A stretch of DNA of 64,000 bases from NCBI RefSeq assembly GCF_000807855.2, contig NZ_JRYR02000002.1, positions 1,007,756-1,071,755 on the forward strand, in the 5' to 3' direction. Shown piece after piece: positions 19,617 through 29,050 of the stretch (position 1 is the first letter of the stretch; every line of letters begins with the position of its first letter). This stretch comes from Flammeovirga pacifica (GTDB taxonomy: Bacteria; Bacteroidota; Bacteroidia; Cytophagales; Flammeovirgaceae). The notes under the pieces were generated by a model. That model did not search any database and was not told where the DNA came from. It worked only from the letters and a program-made list of their open reading frames with translations. Made by a program: the position numbers and the translations under genes.

Positions 19617-21215
19617 ATGATACACTTATCAAAATTTTATTCCGCATTACTTCTAATGTCTATATTCGTCTCTTGTAAGAGCGAACAAAAGAAGTCTTAT
19701 CAGCCTCCAGGTAAAACACCCAATATTTTATTAATAATAGCTGATGACCTCGGAGCACATGATTTGTCTACTACAAATTCAAAATATTACGAAACACCAC
19801 ATATAGATCAAATTGCTGCAAAAGGTGTTCAATTTGATCAAGGTTATGCATCTTGTCAGGTTTGTAGCCCATCAAGAGCAAGTATTATGTCTGGTAAATC
19901 TCCAGCAAGACATGGTATTACGGATTGGATTGGTGCTCCTGAAGGAGAAAAATGGAGGAAACAAAAAAGATTCAATAAACTTCTCCCCGCTTATTATAAT
20001 CATCAATTAGATACTTCTTACATTACCATGCCTGAAGCATTTAAAGCCAATGGCTACACCACTTTCTTTGCTGGTAAATGGCATGTAGGTGGTGAAGGAT
20101 CTCTTCCTGAAGATCATGGTTTTGATATTAATAAAGGTGGTTTCCATGCTGGAAGTCCTAGAGGTGGTTATTTTTCTCCTTACAAAAACCCTAAACTAGA
20201 AGATGGTCCTAAAGGTGAAAACCTAAGTATGAGGTTAGCACAAGAAACTGTACAGTTTATGAGTGAGCACAAAGAGGAAGCATTCTTTGCTTGTCTATCT
20301 TTTTATGCTGTTCACGGACCTATTCAAACAACAGAAGAAAAATGGAGAAAATACAGAAATAAAGCGGTAGAAAAGGGAGTGGATTCTGTAGGATATAAAA
20401 TGGGTAAATTTCTTCCTATTCGTCAGCATCAAGATAATCCTGTTTACGCAGGTTTAGTAGAATCAATGGATGATGCTGTAGGACATGTGATGCAATCATT
20501 AAAAGAATTAGGATTAAGTGAAAATACGATAGTTGTTTTTACTGGTGATAATGGCGGGGTATCTGCTGGAGATGCTTTTTCTACATCAAACTTACCATTA
20601 AGAGGAGGAAAAGGTTATCAGTTTGAAGGAGGTTTAAGAACACCTTATATCATTAGTGTACCTTGGTTAAAACAAAAAAATGTACATTCTAATGTACCTG
20701 TTACTCATACAGATTTTTATCCTACACTATTAGAACTATCTGGACTACCTCAATATCCTGAACAGCATCAGGATGGTGTAAGCCTTGCACCGTTATTTTA
20801 TGGGAAACCCATCGACAATCGTTCTATTGTTTGGCACTACCCTCACTATGGTAATCAAGGAGGTGAACCTAGTTCAGTAATTCGTTCTGGTAAATGGAAA
20901 TTGATTCACTATTATGAAGATAACCGAGAAGAACTCTATAATCTTGAGTTAGACGCTAAAGAAGAAAATAATATTGCTGATGATTACCCTAACATCGTTA
21001 AAAATCTAAGTGATTCCTTATTTACTTACCTTAATGAGTTAGGCGCACAATATCCTGAAAAAGACAATACTTGGTCTTTAGAAAAAGAAGAGAAATTCTT
21101 GGATAAAGTAAGAACCAAAAAGATGGGATCTCTTGAAAGTAAAAGAAAAGAAATGCTTGGAGAAGATTTCCAACCCAATAATGATTGGTGGGGTTCTCAA
21201 AGGATTATTGACTAA
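19617..21215 (+). CDS. Sulfatase, S1 family, lipoprotein (CSPSR active site)
   Basis: I choose the ATG at 19617 (532 residues); a TTG two codons earlier is also in frame. The lipobox ends at Cys20 (SIFVSC). Asp43-Asp44 (IADDLGAHD) and the later TGDNGG are metal ligands. The active site is CSPSR at residues 83-87, Cys83 being the formylglycine precursor. GKWHVGGEGSLPEDHGFD is typical of exo-acting algal polysaccharide sulfatases. The last 60 residues are charged and helical (KKMGSLESKRKEMLGEDF). It is divergent from susC and precedes the hybrid regulator, so it is a PUL member. The sulfated residue is unknown. Confidence 0.93.
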   Translation: MIHLSKFYSALLLMSIFVSCKSEQKKSYQPPGKTPNILLIIADDLGAHDLSTTNSKYYETPHIDQIAAKGVQFDQGYASCQVCSPSRASIMSGKSPARHGITDWIGAPEGEKWRKQKRFNKLLPAYYNHQLDTSYITMPEAFKANGYTTFFAGKWHVGGEGSLPEDHGFDINKGGFHAGSPRGGYFSPYKNPKLEDGPKGENLSMRLAQETVQFMSEHKEEAFFACLSFYAVHGPIQTTEEKWRKYRNKAVEKGVDSVGYKMGKFLPIRQHQDNPVYAGLVESMDDAVGHVMQSLKELGLSENTIVVFTGDNGGVSAGDAFSTSNLPLRGGKGYQFEGGLRTPYIISVPWLKQKNVHSNVPVTHTDFYPTLLELSGLPQYPEQHQDGVSLAPLFYGKPIDNRSIVWHYPHYGNQGGEPSSVIRSGKWKLIHYYEDNREELYNLELDAKEENNIADDYPNIVKNLSDSLFTYLNELGAQYPEKDNTWSLEKEEKFLDKVRTKKMGSLESKRKEMLGEDFQPNNDWWGSQRIID

Positions 21216-21239
21216 ATCTCCCCTTTCTGTAGGGTAATT

Positions 21240-21293
21240 GATTAGAGAATCGGAAAAGTATTAACACACATTACTATGGTCCGATTCTCTAAT
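21240..21293. repeat. Inverted repeat between sulfatase and hybrid regulator
   Basis: A 14-bp perfect inverted repeat (ATTAGAGAATCGGA at 21241-21254 with TCCGATTCTCTAAT at 21280-21293) spans a 25-base loop. There is no clean T run, so it may be a weak terminator for the sulfatase or a structure in the leader of the regulator gene that starts at 21345. Confidence 0.5.
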
Positions 21294-21344
21294 TCTAATA
21301 AAAAATAGGTTATTTGGGGATATATATAAATAATGTATGACTGA

Positions 21345-24300
21345 ATGAACAAATTACTAAACTACTTATTATCATTTTTATTACTATCTCACCTATGTTA
21401 CTCGGAAACTAAAACGGATTATTTATACGAATATTTAAACGTTTCCAATGGACTGTCCAATAATTCTGTAACAAGAGTGGTAAAAGATAATCTAGGACAA
21501 TTTTGGTTTGCGAGCAGTGAAGGAATTGTGAAACTAGATGCTCAAGGTTTTGACTATTTAAAACCTTCAAAACGTTATGATCAATTTTTTAGTGAAGACA
21601 TAGAAACACTAGAATTGGGATCTAACAATATTCTTTGGGTCGGTACCAAAAGTGGAGGATTATCACACTATAATATTGCTAAAGATCAGTTTGTTAGCTA
21701 CAATCATCTATTTAAAAAATATACAAGCAATAATACTTTCCTTAGGGTTACAGCTCTTAAAGAAACCACAAATGGTTATTTATGTATTGGTACTTGGATG
21801 AGTGGATTTTTTGTATTGGATTTATCAACAGAAAAAATAATTTTCCATCAGCCCAATAATAAAGTTATTCAATCTATTCAAGAGGTAAATGATGGTAATG
21901 TCTGGTTTGGTTCTTCTGGAAACCTTTCAGAATATGATATCAATAGAAATAAAATTATTAAACACCCCATAAAAACTGTACAGTGGATAACAAAGATTAT
22001 ATACGACAATAAAAGAGATGCCCTCTATTTTGGTAGTTCTAAAGGTGTTTATGAATACTCTATAAAAGATAAAAAAACGAAGAAATTTATTGGCGAGAAC
22101 GATGAGCAGTTACGTTTAATCAATTCTATAAGGATTGACCAACAAGGACGTTTATGGGTAGGTACTTGGAAAAACGGTCTTTATCGAAGTAACCCAGAGA
22201 AATCTATCTTCAAGAAAATCGAGCTTACCCCTCCACATGAACTCAATAAAAACTATCAAGGAGTAACCGATATTTTTATTGACAACAATGATATGATTTG
22301 GATCACAACTACTCATGGTGGCGTTGTTAAATTAATAGAGAATAGAGGTTTCTATAAGATTGTAGATACTTTTAAAGCCCCAATTGGACTAACTGACAAT
22401 AACATTAACTGCATTTTTGTGGATCAATATGGTGCGCATTGGATTGGAACTAAGAATGGCGGAATTGCTTATAAAGGAGTTCATGATACAAAGTATTCAA
22501 TTCTACCTTCTTCGGATAATTTAGTGATTTCATCATTTAGTAGTATTGGTCAGAAAATGTATGTGGGTACTTCAGAAGGTTTAATGGTGTTACCACTGAA
22601 TGATCCTACTAAAAATATCTTCTCCTATGGTTCTTCTAAATTTAGAAAAATCAAAAGTCTATACTATGATCCACAAGATAATCTAATGTGGGTGGGACTT
22701 CAGCAAAATGGTTTAGCCGTTTTTAATACCAATGAACGCTTTAATCTCGAAAAGATTGATTATTACAATCCCCAAAATAAAAACCAATTTTACTTTGAAG
22801 CAGATCGTATTGAACATATCATTCCTGCCGATGAAGACCATTTGTGGTTAGGATCGTTTAATGGATTGTACAAATTCAACACAAAAACACGCACATCGAC
22901 TTTCATTGATCTAAAAGGAAAATTTGGGTTTCCCTCTAACATCATTCTTTCATTATATAAACACCCAACAAAAAATTTACTATTTGTTGGAAGTGCCAAT
23001 GGTTTATTAGTTCTGGATGTAAGTGGAGAAAACATAAAATCATTGGGTTTTTATAATCATAAAAATGGCTTAGAAAACAACGGTGTAAATGCCATTACAG
23101 TTGACGATCAAGATCAAGTTTGGCTTGGATTATCAAAAGGAATTAGTTGCTTGAATTTAGAGACTAAAACCATACAAAATTATACAAAAGAAGACGGTGT
23201 AGATATTTCATCAGTCAATGTTAGTGCTGTATTTAACCATAAAGATTTAATCTATTTTGGAGGACAAAAAGGTTTGATTGTCTTTTCTCCTCATTTTATT
23301 GCTTCAAAAAATAAATTGTCCGACGTGTACTTTTCCCAACTAAATATCAATAATCGTTTGATTGGAGTTGATGACACGTTGAATAATCATGTTATCTTAG
23401 AAGAAGCCCTTCCTTTTACAAAAAAAATTGATCTTTCTTATAAAGAAAAAGTCATTCGATTAAGTATCAATACAACAGATAATATTGATCAGAAAAATAT
23501 TGATTATCACTATAGAATAAAAACTATTTCAGATCAATGGATTGACAATCAACATTCTTCTAGCATTACAATAACACAATTACCCGTTGGAGAAAATATT
23601 ATAGAAATCAAAGCTTGTAAATATGGTAAGTGTGGGGAAATCAATCAATTGATTATTAACATGTCTCCTGCTCCATGGTTTTCGACAACTGCTTATGTGA
23701 TTTATCTTATCCTTTTTGGGCTGATCTTATATAGTATTTTCACTTTCTTTATTCGTAAAGAAAAGCTTGAAAACGAGGTACGGTTAATTAATCTAGAGAA
23801 AGAAAAGGAGCATGAAATCACTGAAGCTAAAGTGAAGTTTTTCACTAATATTTCTCATGAAATCAGGACTCCTCTTACCTTAATACATTCTCCTTTAGAA
23901 GAATTATTAGATGATACTGAGTTACCTAAACAATACAGAAATAAGCTTCAGATTATCAATAAAAATGCAGATAACCTCTTAGTACTTGTGAATCAGTTGT
24001 TGGATTTCAGGAAAATGGAAAGTAAGAAGTTAGAGCTTAGTTATCAATATATTTCCATTAGAAAACTGATAGAAAATAAGTGTTGGGAATTTCAGTCCTT
24101 GATCAAATTTTCAGGTTTAAACCTTGATTTTCAATCCAAAGTAAGTGAAAATCAATTGTACAAACTCGATCAGGAAAAGATTGAAATAGTGATCAATAAT
24201 TTATTATCCAATGCTATTAAATTCACCCCAAAAGGTAAAAGTATTCAAATCGAATTGAAGGTGAATGATCATATTTTAATTCGTATCAAAGATCAGGGGG

Positions 24301-25343
24301 TTGGTATCAAAGAACATGATCTAAAATCAATATTTAACCGCTATTATCAAGGTGATACATCAGATAATCCTTCTCAAAAAGGAACGGGAATTGGATTGGC
24401 TTTATCAAAGAGTATTATCAATTTACATGGCGGTGATATTTATGTAAAAAGTGATTACGGTAAAGGAAGTGAATTTACAGTCGAGTTACCAATTCTTGAT
24501 GCCAAAGTTGAACAAAGCAATGGGGAAATTCAAAACCTTACTGAGGTAAACTCTGATGACAAACCTCGTTTGTTATTGGTAGATGATAACAACGATATTT
24601 TAATCTATCTCGAAGATATTTTTTCTAAAGACTATCAAATCATAAAAGCAGAAAATGGTTTAAAAGCCTATCAACTATTAGAAAAAAATGAAGTGGATTT
24701 AATTATCTCTGATGTAATGATGCCTGTGATGAATGGTATGGAATTGTGTCAGAAGGTAAAAGAGCATCCTGATTATCAAAATACTCCTATACTTCTATTA
24801 ACAGCCAATGCCACAACCGATAGTGAAATTACTGGTTTAAAAATTGGTGCGAATGATTACCTCAGAAAACCTTTTAATAGTAAGGTAATTAAGGAAAAAG
24901 TCAAAAACATTTTGGCTTATAAAGCACAACTTATTGCTTTTTATAAGTCACAACTTCAACCTGCAGTTACTAAAAAGGAAGTTATTAAAACACCTCCTAA
25001 AAAGCTTTCAGATGATGAAGTATTTATCAAAAAAGCAGTAGATTATATAGAAGAGAATATTGATAGTGAAGCTCTTAATGTCGACTCATTATCCAATCAT
25101 ATGTGTATGAGTCAGTCAACTTTGTATAGAAAAATCAAATCTGTTACAAATACTACTATTGTTGCTTTTATTCGATCAGTACGATTAAAAAAAGCCGCAC
25201 AAATGCTTCTAGACAATGATATAGAAATAAAGGAGTTAGCAGAAAATGTAGGAATTAATGATGTGAGGTATTTCAAAAGAGAATTTAAGAAACAATATGG
25301 GGTTGATGTCGATCAATACAGTCAAACATTAGAAAACTCTTAA
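21345..25343 (+). CDS. Hybrid two-component system regulator (PUL sensor, HTCS)
   Basis: A 1332-residue one-protein sensor and regulator. The signal peptide (1-20) precedes a periplasmic double beta-propeller of reg_prop repeats (about 25-690; recurring LWVGT/IWIGT strands), then a Y_Y_Y Ig-like domain. One membrane segment lies at about 783-806. The cytoplasm holds a HisKA domain with phospho-accepting His838 (FFTNISHEIRTPL), a HATPase with N box NNLLSNAIKFTP and G boxes, a receiver with Asp1123 (ISDVMMPVMNG) and a C-terminal AraC-type helix-turn-helix domain (about 1230-1330). Such proteins bind a specific oligosaccharide in the periplasm and turn on the adjacent susCD operon. It most likely controls the divergent region at 19.3-19.6 kb. 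Confidence 0.95.
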   Translation: MNKLLNYLLSFLLLSHLCYSETKTDYLYEYLNVSNGLSNNSVTRVVKDNLGQFWFASSEGIVKLDAQGFDYLKPSKRYDQFFSEDIETLELGSNNILWVGTKSGGLSHYNIAKDQFVSYNHLFKKYTSNNTFLRVTALKETTNGYLCIGTWMSGFFVLDLSTEKIIFHQPNNKVIQSIQEVNDGNVWFGSSGNLSEYDINRNKIIKHPIKTVQWITKIIYDNKRDALYFGSSKGVYEYSIKDKKTKKFIGENDEQLRLINSIRIDQQGRLWVGTWKNGLYRSNPEKSIFKKIELTPPHELNKNYQGVTDIFIDNNDMIWITTTHGGVVKLIENRGFYKIVDTFKAPIGLTDNNINCIFVDQYGAHWIGTKNGGIAYKGVHDTKYSILPSSDNLVISSFSSIGQKMYVGTSEGLMVLPLNDPTKNIFSYGSSKFRKIKSLYYDPQDNLMWVGLQQNGLAVFNTNERFNLEKIDYYNPQNKNQFYFEADRIEHIIPADEDHLWLGSFNGLYKFNTKTRTSTFIDLKGKFGFPSNIILSLYKHPTKNLLFVGSANGLLVLDVSGENIKSLGFYNHKNGLENNGVNAITVDDQDQVWLGLSKGISCLNLETKTIQNYTKEDGVDISSVNVSAVFNHKDLIYFGGQKGLIVFSPHFIASKNKLSDVYFSQLNINNRLIGVDDTLNNHVILEEALPFTKKIDLSYKEKVIRLSINTTDNIDQKNIDYHYRIKTISDQWIDNQHSSSITITQLPVGENIIEIKACKYGKCGEINQLIINMSPAPWFSTTAYVIYLILFGLILYSIFTFFIRKEKLENEVRLINLEKEKEHEITEAKVKFFTNISHEIRTPLTLIHSPLEELLDDTELPKQYRNKLQIINKNADNLLVLVNQLLDFRKMESKKLELSYQYISIRKLIENKCWEFQSLIKFSGLNLDFQSKVSENQLYKLDQEKIEIVINNLLSNAIKFTPKGKSIQIELKVNDHILIRIKDQGVGIKEHDLKSIFNRYYQGDTSDNPSQKGTGIGLALSKSIINLHGGDIYVKSDYGKGSEFTVELPILDAKVEQSNGEIQNLTEVNSDDKPRLLLVDDNNDILIYLEDIFSKDYQIIKAENGLKAYQLLEKNEVDLIISDVMMPVMNGMELCQKVKEHPDYQNTPILLLTANATTDSEITGLKIGANDYLRKPFNSKVIKEKVKNILAYKAQLIAFYKSQLQPAVTKKEVIKTPPKKLSDDEVFIKKAVDYIEENIDSEALNVDSLSNHMCMSQSTLYRKIKSVTNTTIVAFIRSVRLKKAAQMLLDNDIEIKELAENVGINDVRYFKREFKKQYGVDVDQYSQTLENS

Positions 25344-25410
25344 GTTTTATCTGTAAATGCACGAAAAATAAAAAGTCTCTTGTAAATTACAATTGGTTAA
25401 AGAAAGACTT

Positions 25411-26394
25411 ATGCAAATTGAATTTCGTGTGGATACCATAGATGGTTTCCTACCTCTGCTCGCAGAACAATTGAATGTAAACTTTAAGGGTAATCAGTTT
25501 GATCTTCCAAGCCAATTGGGACGAGGCACCTTTATTCAGCAAGTAATTAATGATGATATTTTACTGGTGCTTTATCAGTTGCAATTAGATCAAGAAATTA
25601 ATATTGTTCGTCATGCAAGTAAGAATCTAGATGTTCTTCCTATCACATTTTGGTTATCAAATAATGGAATTCAACAAGAATTAAATGCGGAGCATAAAGT
25701 AGTAGGAATGAGTTCTGACCATGCTATCTTTTTCCCGTCCAATCAAGTCGAAACTAAATATCAATTTCCTAAAAATGAGCAAATAGAGAATCTGACCATT
25801 TTCATTCATAAAAGTTGGTTGAAAACGTTAGTACCAGAAAATAATGATTACATCAATACCATTATTTTAAATCAGGATAACTTCTTTTTATACGAAACTC
25901 CCACATTAGAAATTATTGATAAGCTTAGGGAAGTAAAAGATTGTATGATATCACCTTCGACCAAATCTACTTCAAAATTACAATTGTATAGTTTATCTTT
26001 TCAACTACTTACACTTTTCTTCCAACAAGTTGAAAAAAGAGATCTAAGTGGTAAGCATCAGTTGATTAACTCTACCGATATTGCATTAATTTTTAAAGTA
26101 AAAGACACAATAGAATTGAATTATAAGAACATTCCAAAAGTATCTTCTTTAGCACAATCTATTGGTATGAACCTACGGAAAATGCAAACTCTCTTCAAAC
26201 AGATATTCGGATTTAGTATTTATCAATTTGGGTTATCAATTAGAATGATGGAAGCCAAAAAACTATTACTATTACCTCAACATAATGTTGCTGAAGTCGG
26301 ACATTTAGTCGGCTATTCTAATTTAAGCCATTTTACAGAACAGTTTAAAAAGTTTTACGGAATTACTCCAAAAGCATTTCAAAAACAAAACTAA
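25411..26394 (+). CDS. AraC family transcriptional regulator
   Basis: 327 residues from the ATG at 25411; a TTG six codons upstream is less likely. The N-terminal 220 residues resemble a ligand or dimerisation domain without a motif I can name. The C-terminal 100 residues are a two-helix-turn-helix AraC domain: the IPKVSSLAQSIGMNLRKMQ and VAEVGHLVGYSNLSHFTEQF helices and the FYGITPKAFQKQN end. It has no signal or membrane segment. It lies between the hybrid regulator and a third sulfatase, so it probably regulates that sulfatase or acts together with the hybrid regulator. The effector is unknown. Confidence 0.9.
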   Translation: MQIEFRVDTIDGFLPLLAEQLNVNFKGNQFDLPSQLGRGTFIQQVINDDILLVLYQLQLDQEINIVRHASKNLDVLPITFWLSNNGIQQELNAEHKVVGMSSDHAIFFPSNQVETKYQFPKNEQIENLTIFIHKSWLKTLVPENNDYINTIILNQDNFFLYETPTLEIIDKLREVKDCMISPSTKSTSKLQLYSLSFQLLTLFFQQVEKRDLSGKHQLINSTDIALIFKVKDTIELNYKNIPKVSSLAQSIGMNLRKMQTLFKQIFGFSIYQFGLSIRMMEAKKLLLLPQHNVAEVGHLVGYSNLSHFTEQFKKFYGITPKAFQKQN

Positions 26395-26547
26395 GATCCA
26401 TTCATATTTACCTTTTTCGGTTATTTTTAATCTTAATAAGGTTATTTTAACCCGGTAAACTACCTCACCTTTGTAATATCAAAATAACAATTTGAGCTAA
26501 AAATCATGCTCGTCGCATTAATACTGATATTACAAATAGGTCGAATT

Positions 26548-28869
26548 ATGAAAAAACTAATCACATTTATATTTTTCTCATTACTTATAATAAGTTACCA
26601 AATAGTCAAAGCACAAGAAGATGAGTTACCAAAAAATTGGACAGAATTTAATGGTAAAATAGGCAGGACATTTACAGAGTCTGAAGAAGATTACCCTCAA
26701 CCAATACAACCGTCTAAAGAGGCTCCAAATATAATTTTAGTAATATTGGATGACGTTGGATTTGGACAAACCAGTACATTTGGTGGCCCTATTGCCACAC
26801 CGGCATTAGACGAAGTCGCGGAAGAGGGAATCTCCTACACACAATTTCATACCACTGGCGTATGTAGTGCCACTAGAGCCGCAATGCTTACAGGTAGAAA
26901 TCATCATCAAACTGGATTTGGTACTATCTCAGAAATGTCTACAGGCTTTCCAGGGTACAATAGTATTTGGGAACAAGATGCCGCAAGTATTGCTGAAGTG
27001 CTTAAAGCAAATGGCTATAATACGGCAGCATGGGGCAAATGGCATAATACCCCAGATTGGGAAACCAATCAAACAGGCCCTTTTGACCGATGGCCCACTG
27101 GACTTGGTTTCGAATATTTCTATGGTTTTATAGGAGGAGAAACAAGTCAATACGAACCTCAATTGTATAAAAACACATTAGCTGTTGAGCCTACTTTAAA
27201 ACCAGAAGATGGGTATCACTTAACAGAAGATTTATCGAAGGATGCCATAAAATGGATACAACAACAAAAATCTTTAAATCCTGACAAACCGTATTTCGCA
27301 TATTTTTCTACAGGTGCTATACACGCTCCTATCCATGTTCAGAAAGAATGGATTGTAAAATATAAAGGCAAGTTTGATGATGGTTGGGATGCAATGAGAG
27401 AGAAAACCATCGAACGTCAGAAAAAAATGGGTATTGTACCTCAAGAGACTCAGCTGACTGAACGTCCTGAAGATATTGAAACTTGGGAAGAGCAATCAGA
27501 AGATGAAAAGAAGTTATATGCTCGTCAGATGGAAGTTGTTGCTGGATACCTTGCACACACAGACCATTATGTAGGTGAACTTTTAAAAGCAGCCAAGGGT
27601 CTACCCGGTGGAGAAAACACTATGGTGATTTATGTTGTAGGTGATAACGGTGCAAGTGGTGAAGGCACACCAATGGGAACCATCAATAATATGATGGTAC
27701 AAAATGGCTTTCCTGATAACTTAGAAGAGCAATTAAAAGTGATGGATGAGTTGGGAAGTAAAGATTTTGAAAACCATTATGCAGTGCCTTGGGCATGGGC
27801 TGGATGTGCTCCGTTTCAATGGATGAAAAGAGTACCATCACACTTTGGAGGTACAAGAAACGGACTTGTTATTTCTTGGCCTGAGAAAATAAAATCAAAA
27901 GGAGAAAAGCGTACACAATTTCATCATGTCGTTGATATCGCTCCTACCATTTATGAGGCAGCTGATATTCAATTCCCTAAAAAAGTAAATGGTGCCACTC
28001 AAATTCCTTTAGCAGGTACTTCTATGTCTTATTCTTTTGAGGATGCAGAAAAAGAAAGTACAAGAAAGACACAGTACTTTGAGGTAGGTGGGCATCATGC
28101 CATTTATCACGAGGGTTGGGTAGCCTCCGCTTTTCATGGAGTGCCATGGAAGTTTACAGGATCAGTGGGTTTTGATAGCGTTCATTGGGAGTTGTACAAT
28201 GTAGAAGAAGACTTTTCTCAAGCCAATGATTTAGCCGAAAAGCATCCAGAAAAATTAAAAGAGATGATTGAGATTTTTGATCAAGAGGCTAAAAAATATA
28301 ATGTTTACCCTCTAGACGATCGATATGCAGAAAGAGCATTAAATCCATTAAGACCTTCCATTACAAGAGGTAAAAAGCACTTCAAATATTATCAAGGCAC
28401 AACTAGGATTCCGGAAGGTGGTACGCCTCCTGTTTATTCTAAGAGTCATAGTATAAAATCAAAAGTAGAGTTTAAAAACGGAGATGAAGGGGTGATTGTC
28501 GCTGTCGGTGGTAATGTAGCCGGATACAGTATGTATATCAAAGACAATGCACTGCATTATACCTACAACTTCTTTAATAGAGAGCGATATAATATCACTT
28601 CTAGTATTCCTCTTAAGGAAGGAGAGAATGAGATTGAATTAATATACATGCAAGAATCCGATGCTTGGGGCGGAGGAGGAACTGCACAATTATACATCAA
28701 CCAACAATGTGTTGGAGAAACTAAAATCAATAAAACAGTACCTATACGTTTTGCGGTAACCGAGACCACAGATATAGGTATGGACTTAGGTTCAACAGTA
28801 AGCGAGGATTATATTGGACCATTCAAATACACTAGCAAAATCCACTATGTGGAATATATTATTAGGTAA
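26548..28869 (+). CDS. Large S1 arylsulfatase with CSATR (C-x-A-x-R) active site
   Basis: 773 residues from the ATG at 26548, where a signal peptide ending at KAQ begins; an ATG 14 codons upstream is in frame but less likely. It resembles the large arylsulfatase group (AtsA-like): Asp68-Asp69 metal ligands (VILDDVGFGQTS), the active-site stretch GVCSATRAAMLTGRNHH, AAWGKWHNTP and VVGDNGASGEG. The active site is Cys106-Ser-Ala108-Thr-Arg110, with Ala where most relatives have Pro. An added C-terminal domain (about 600-773) looks like the jelly-roll seen in related large sulfatases. It has a Sec signal but no lipobox, so it is probably periplasmic. It is the last gene of the PUL on this side. 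Confidence 0.9.
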   Translation: MKKLITFIFFSLLIISYQIVKAQEDELPKNWTEFNGKIGRTFTESEEDYPQPIQPSKEAPNIILVILDDVGFGQTSTFGGPIATPALDEVAEEGISYTQFHTTGVCSATRAAMLTGRNHHQTGFGTISEMSTGFPGYNSIWEQDAASIAEVLKANGYNTAAWGKWHNTPDWETNQTGPFDRWPTGLGFEYFYGFIGGETSQYEPQLYKNTLAVEPTLKPEDGYHLTEDLSKDAIKWIQQQKSLNPDKPYFAYFSTGAIHAPIHVQKEWIVKYKGKFDDGWDAMREKTIERQKKMGIVPQETQLTERPEDIETWEEQSEDEKKLYARQMEVVAGYLAHTDHYVGELLKAAKGLPGGENTMVIYVVGDNGASGEGTPMGTINNMMVQNGFPDNLEEQLKVMDELGSKDFENHYAVPWAWAGCAPFQWMKRVPSHFGGTRNGLVISWPEKIKSKGEKRTQFHHVVDIAPTIYEAADIQFPKKVNGATQIPLAGTSMSYSFEDAEKESTRKTQYFEVGGHHAIYHEGWVASAFHGVPWKFTGSVGFDSVHWELYNVEEDFSQANDLAEKHPEKLKEMIEIFDQEAKKYNVYPLDDRYAERALNPLRPSITRGKKHFKYYQGTTRIPEGGTPPVYSKSHSIKSKVEFKNGDEGVIVAVGGNVAGYSMYIKDNALHYTYNFFNRERYNITSSIPLKEGENEIELIYMQESDAWGGGGTAQLYINQQCVGETKINKTVPIRFAVTETTDIGMDLGSTVSEDYIGPFKYTSKIHYVEYIIR

Positions 28870-28882
28870 TTCAATTAAATTG

Positions 28883-28917
28883 ATCACCGTAATGCAATTT
28901 GTATTACGGTGATTTTT
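28883..28917. terminator. Hairpin terminator after the CSATR sulfatase
   Basis: An 11-bp perfect stem (ATCACCGTAAT at 28883-28893 with ATTACGGTGAT at 28903-28913) is followed by a T run. It marks the right end of the PUL. Confidence 0.85.
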
Positions 28918-29050
28918 ATTTCTTATTCATCATAAAACCCTTCCTTTTTATTATCTTAGATTTTTACTTACAAATAGTCCAAGAATAATCTATACCAAAT
29001 CTAACTACTATTTGATAAGTTAGTAACCATCGAATCCATTCGATTTTTTT

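Noticed and set aside
26400-26490. CACCTTTG as a -7 promoter element before the CSATR sulfatase
   Set aside because: One mismatch to TAnnTTTG and no convincing -33 element; not enough to report.
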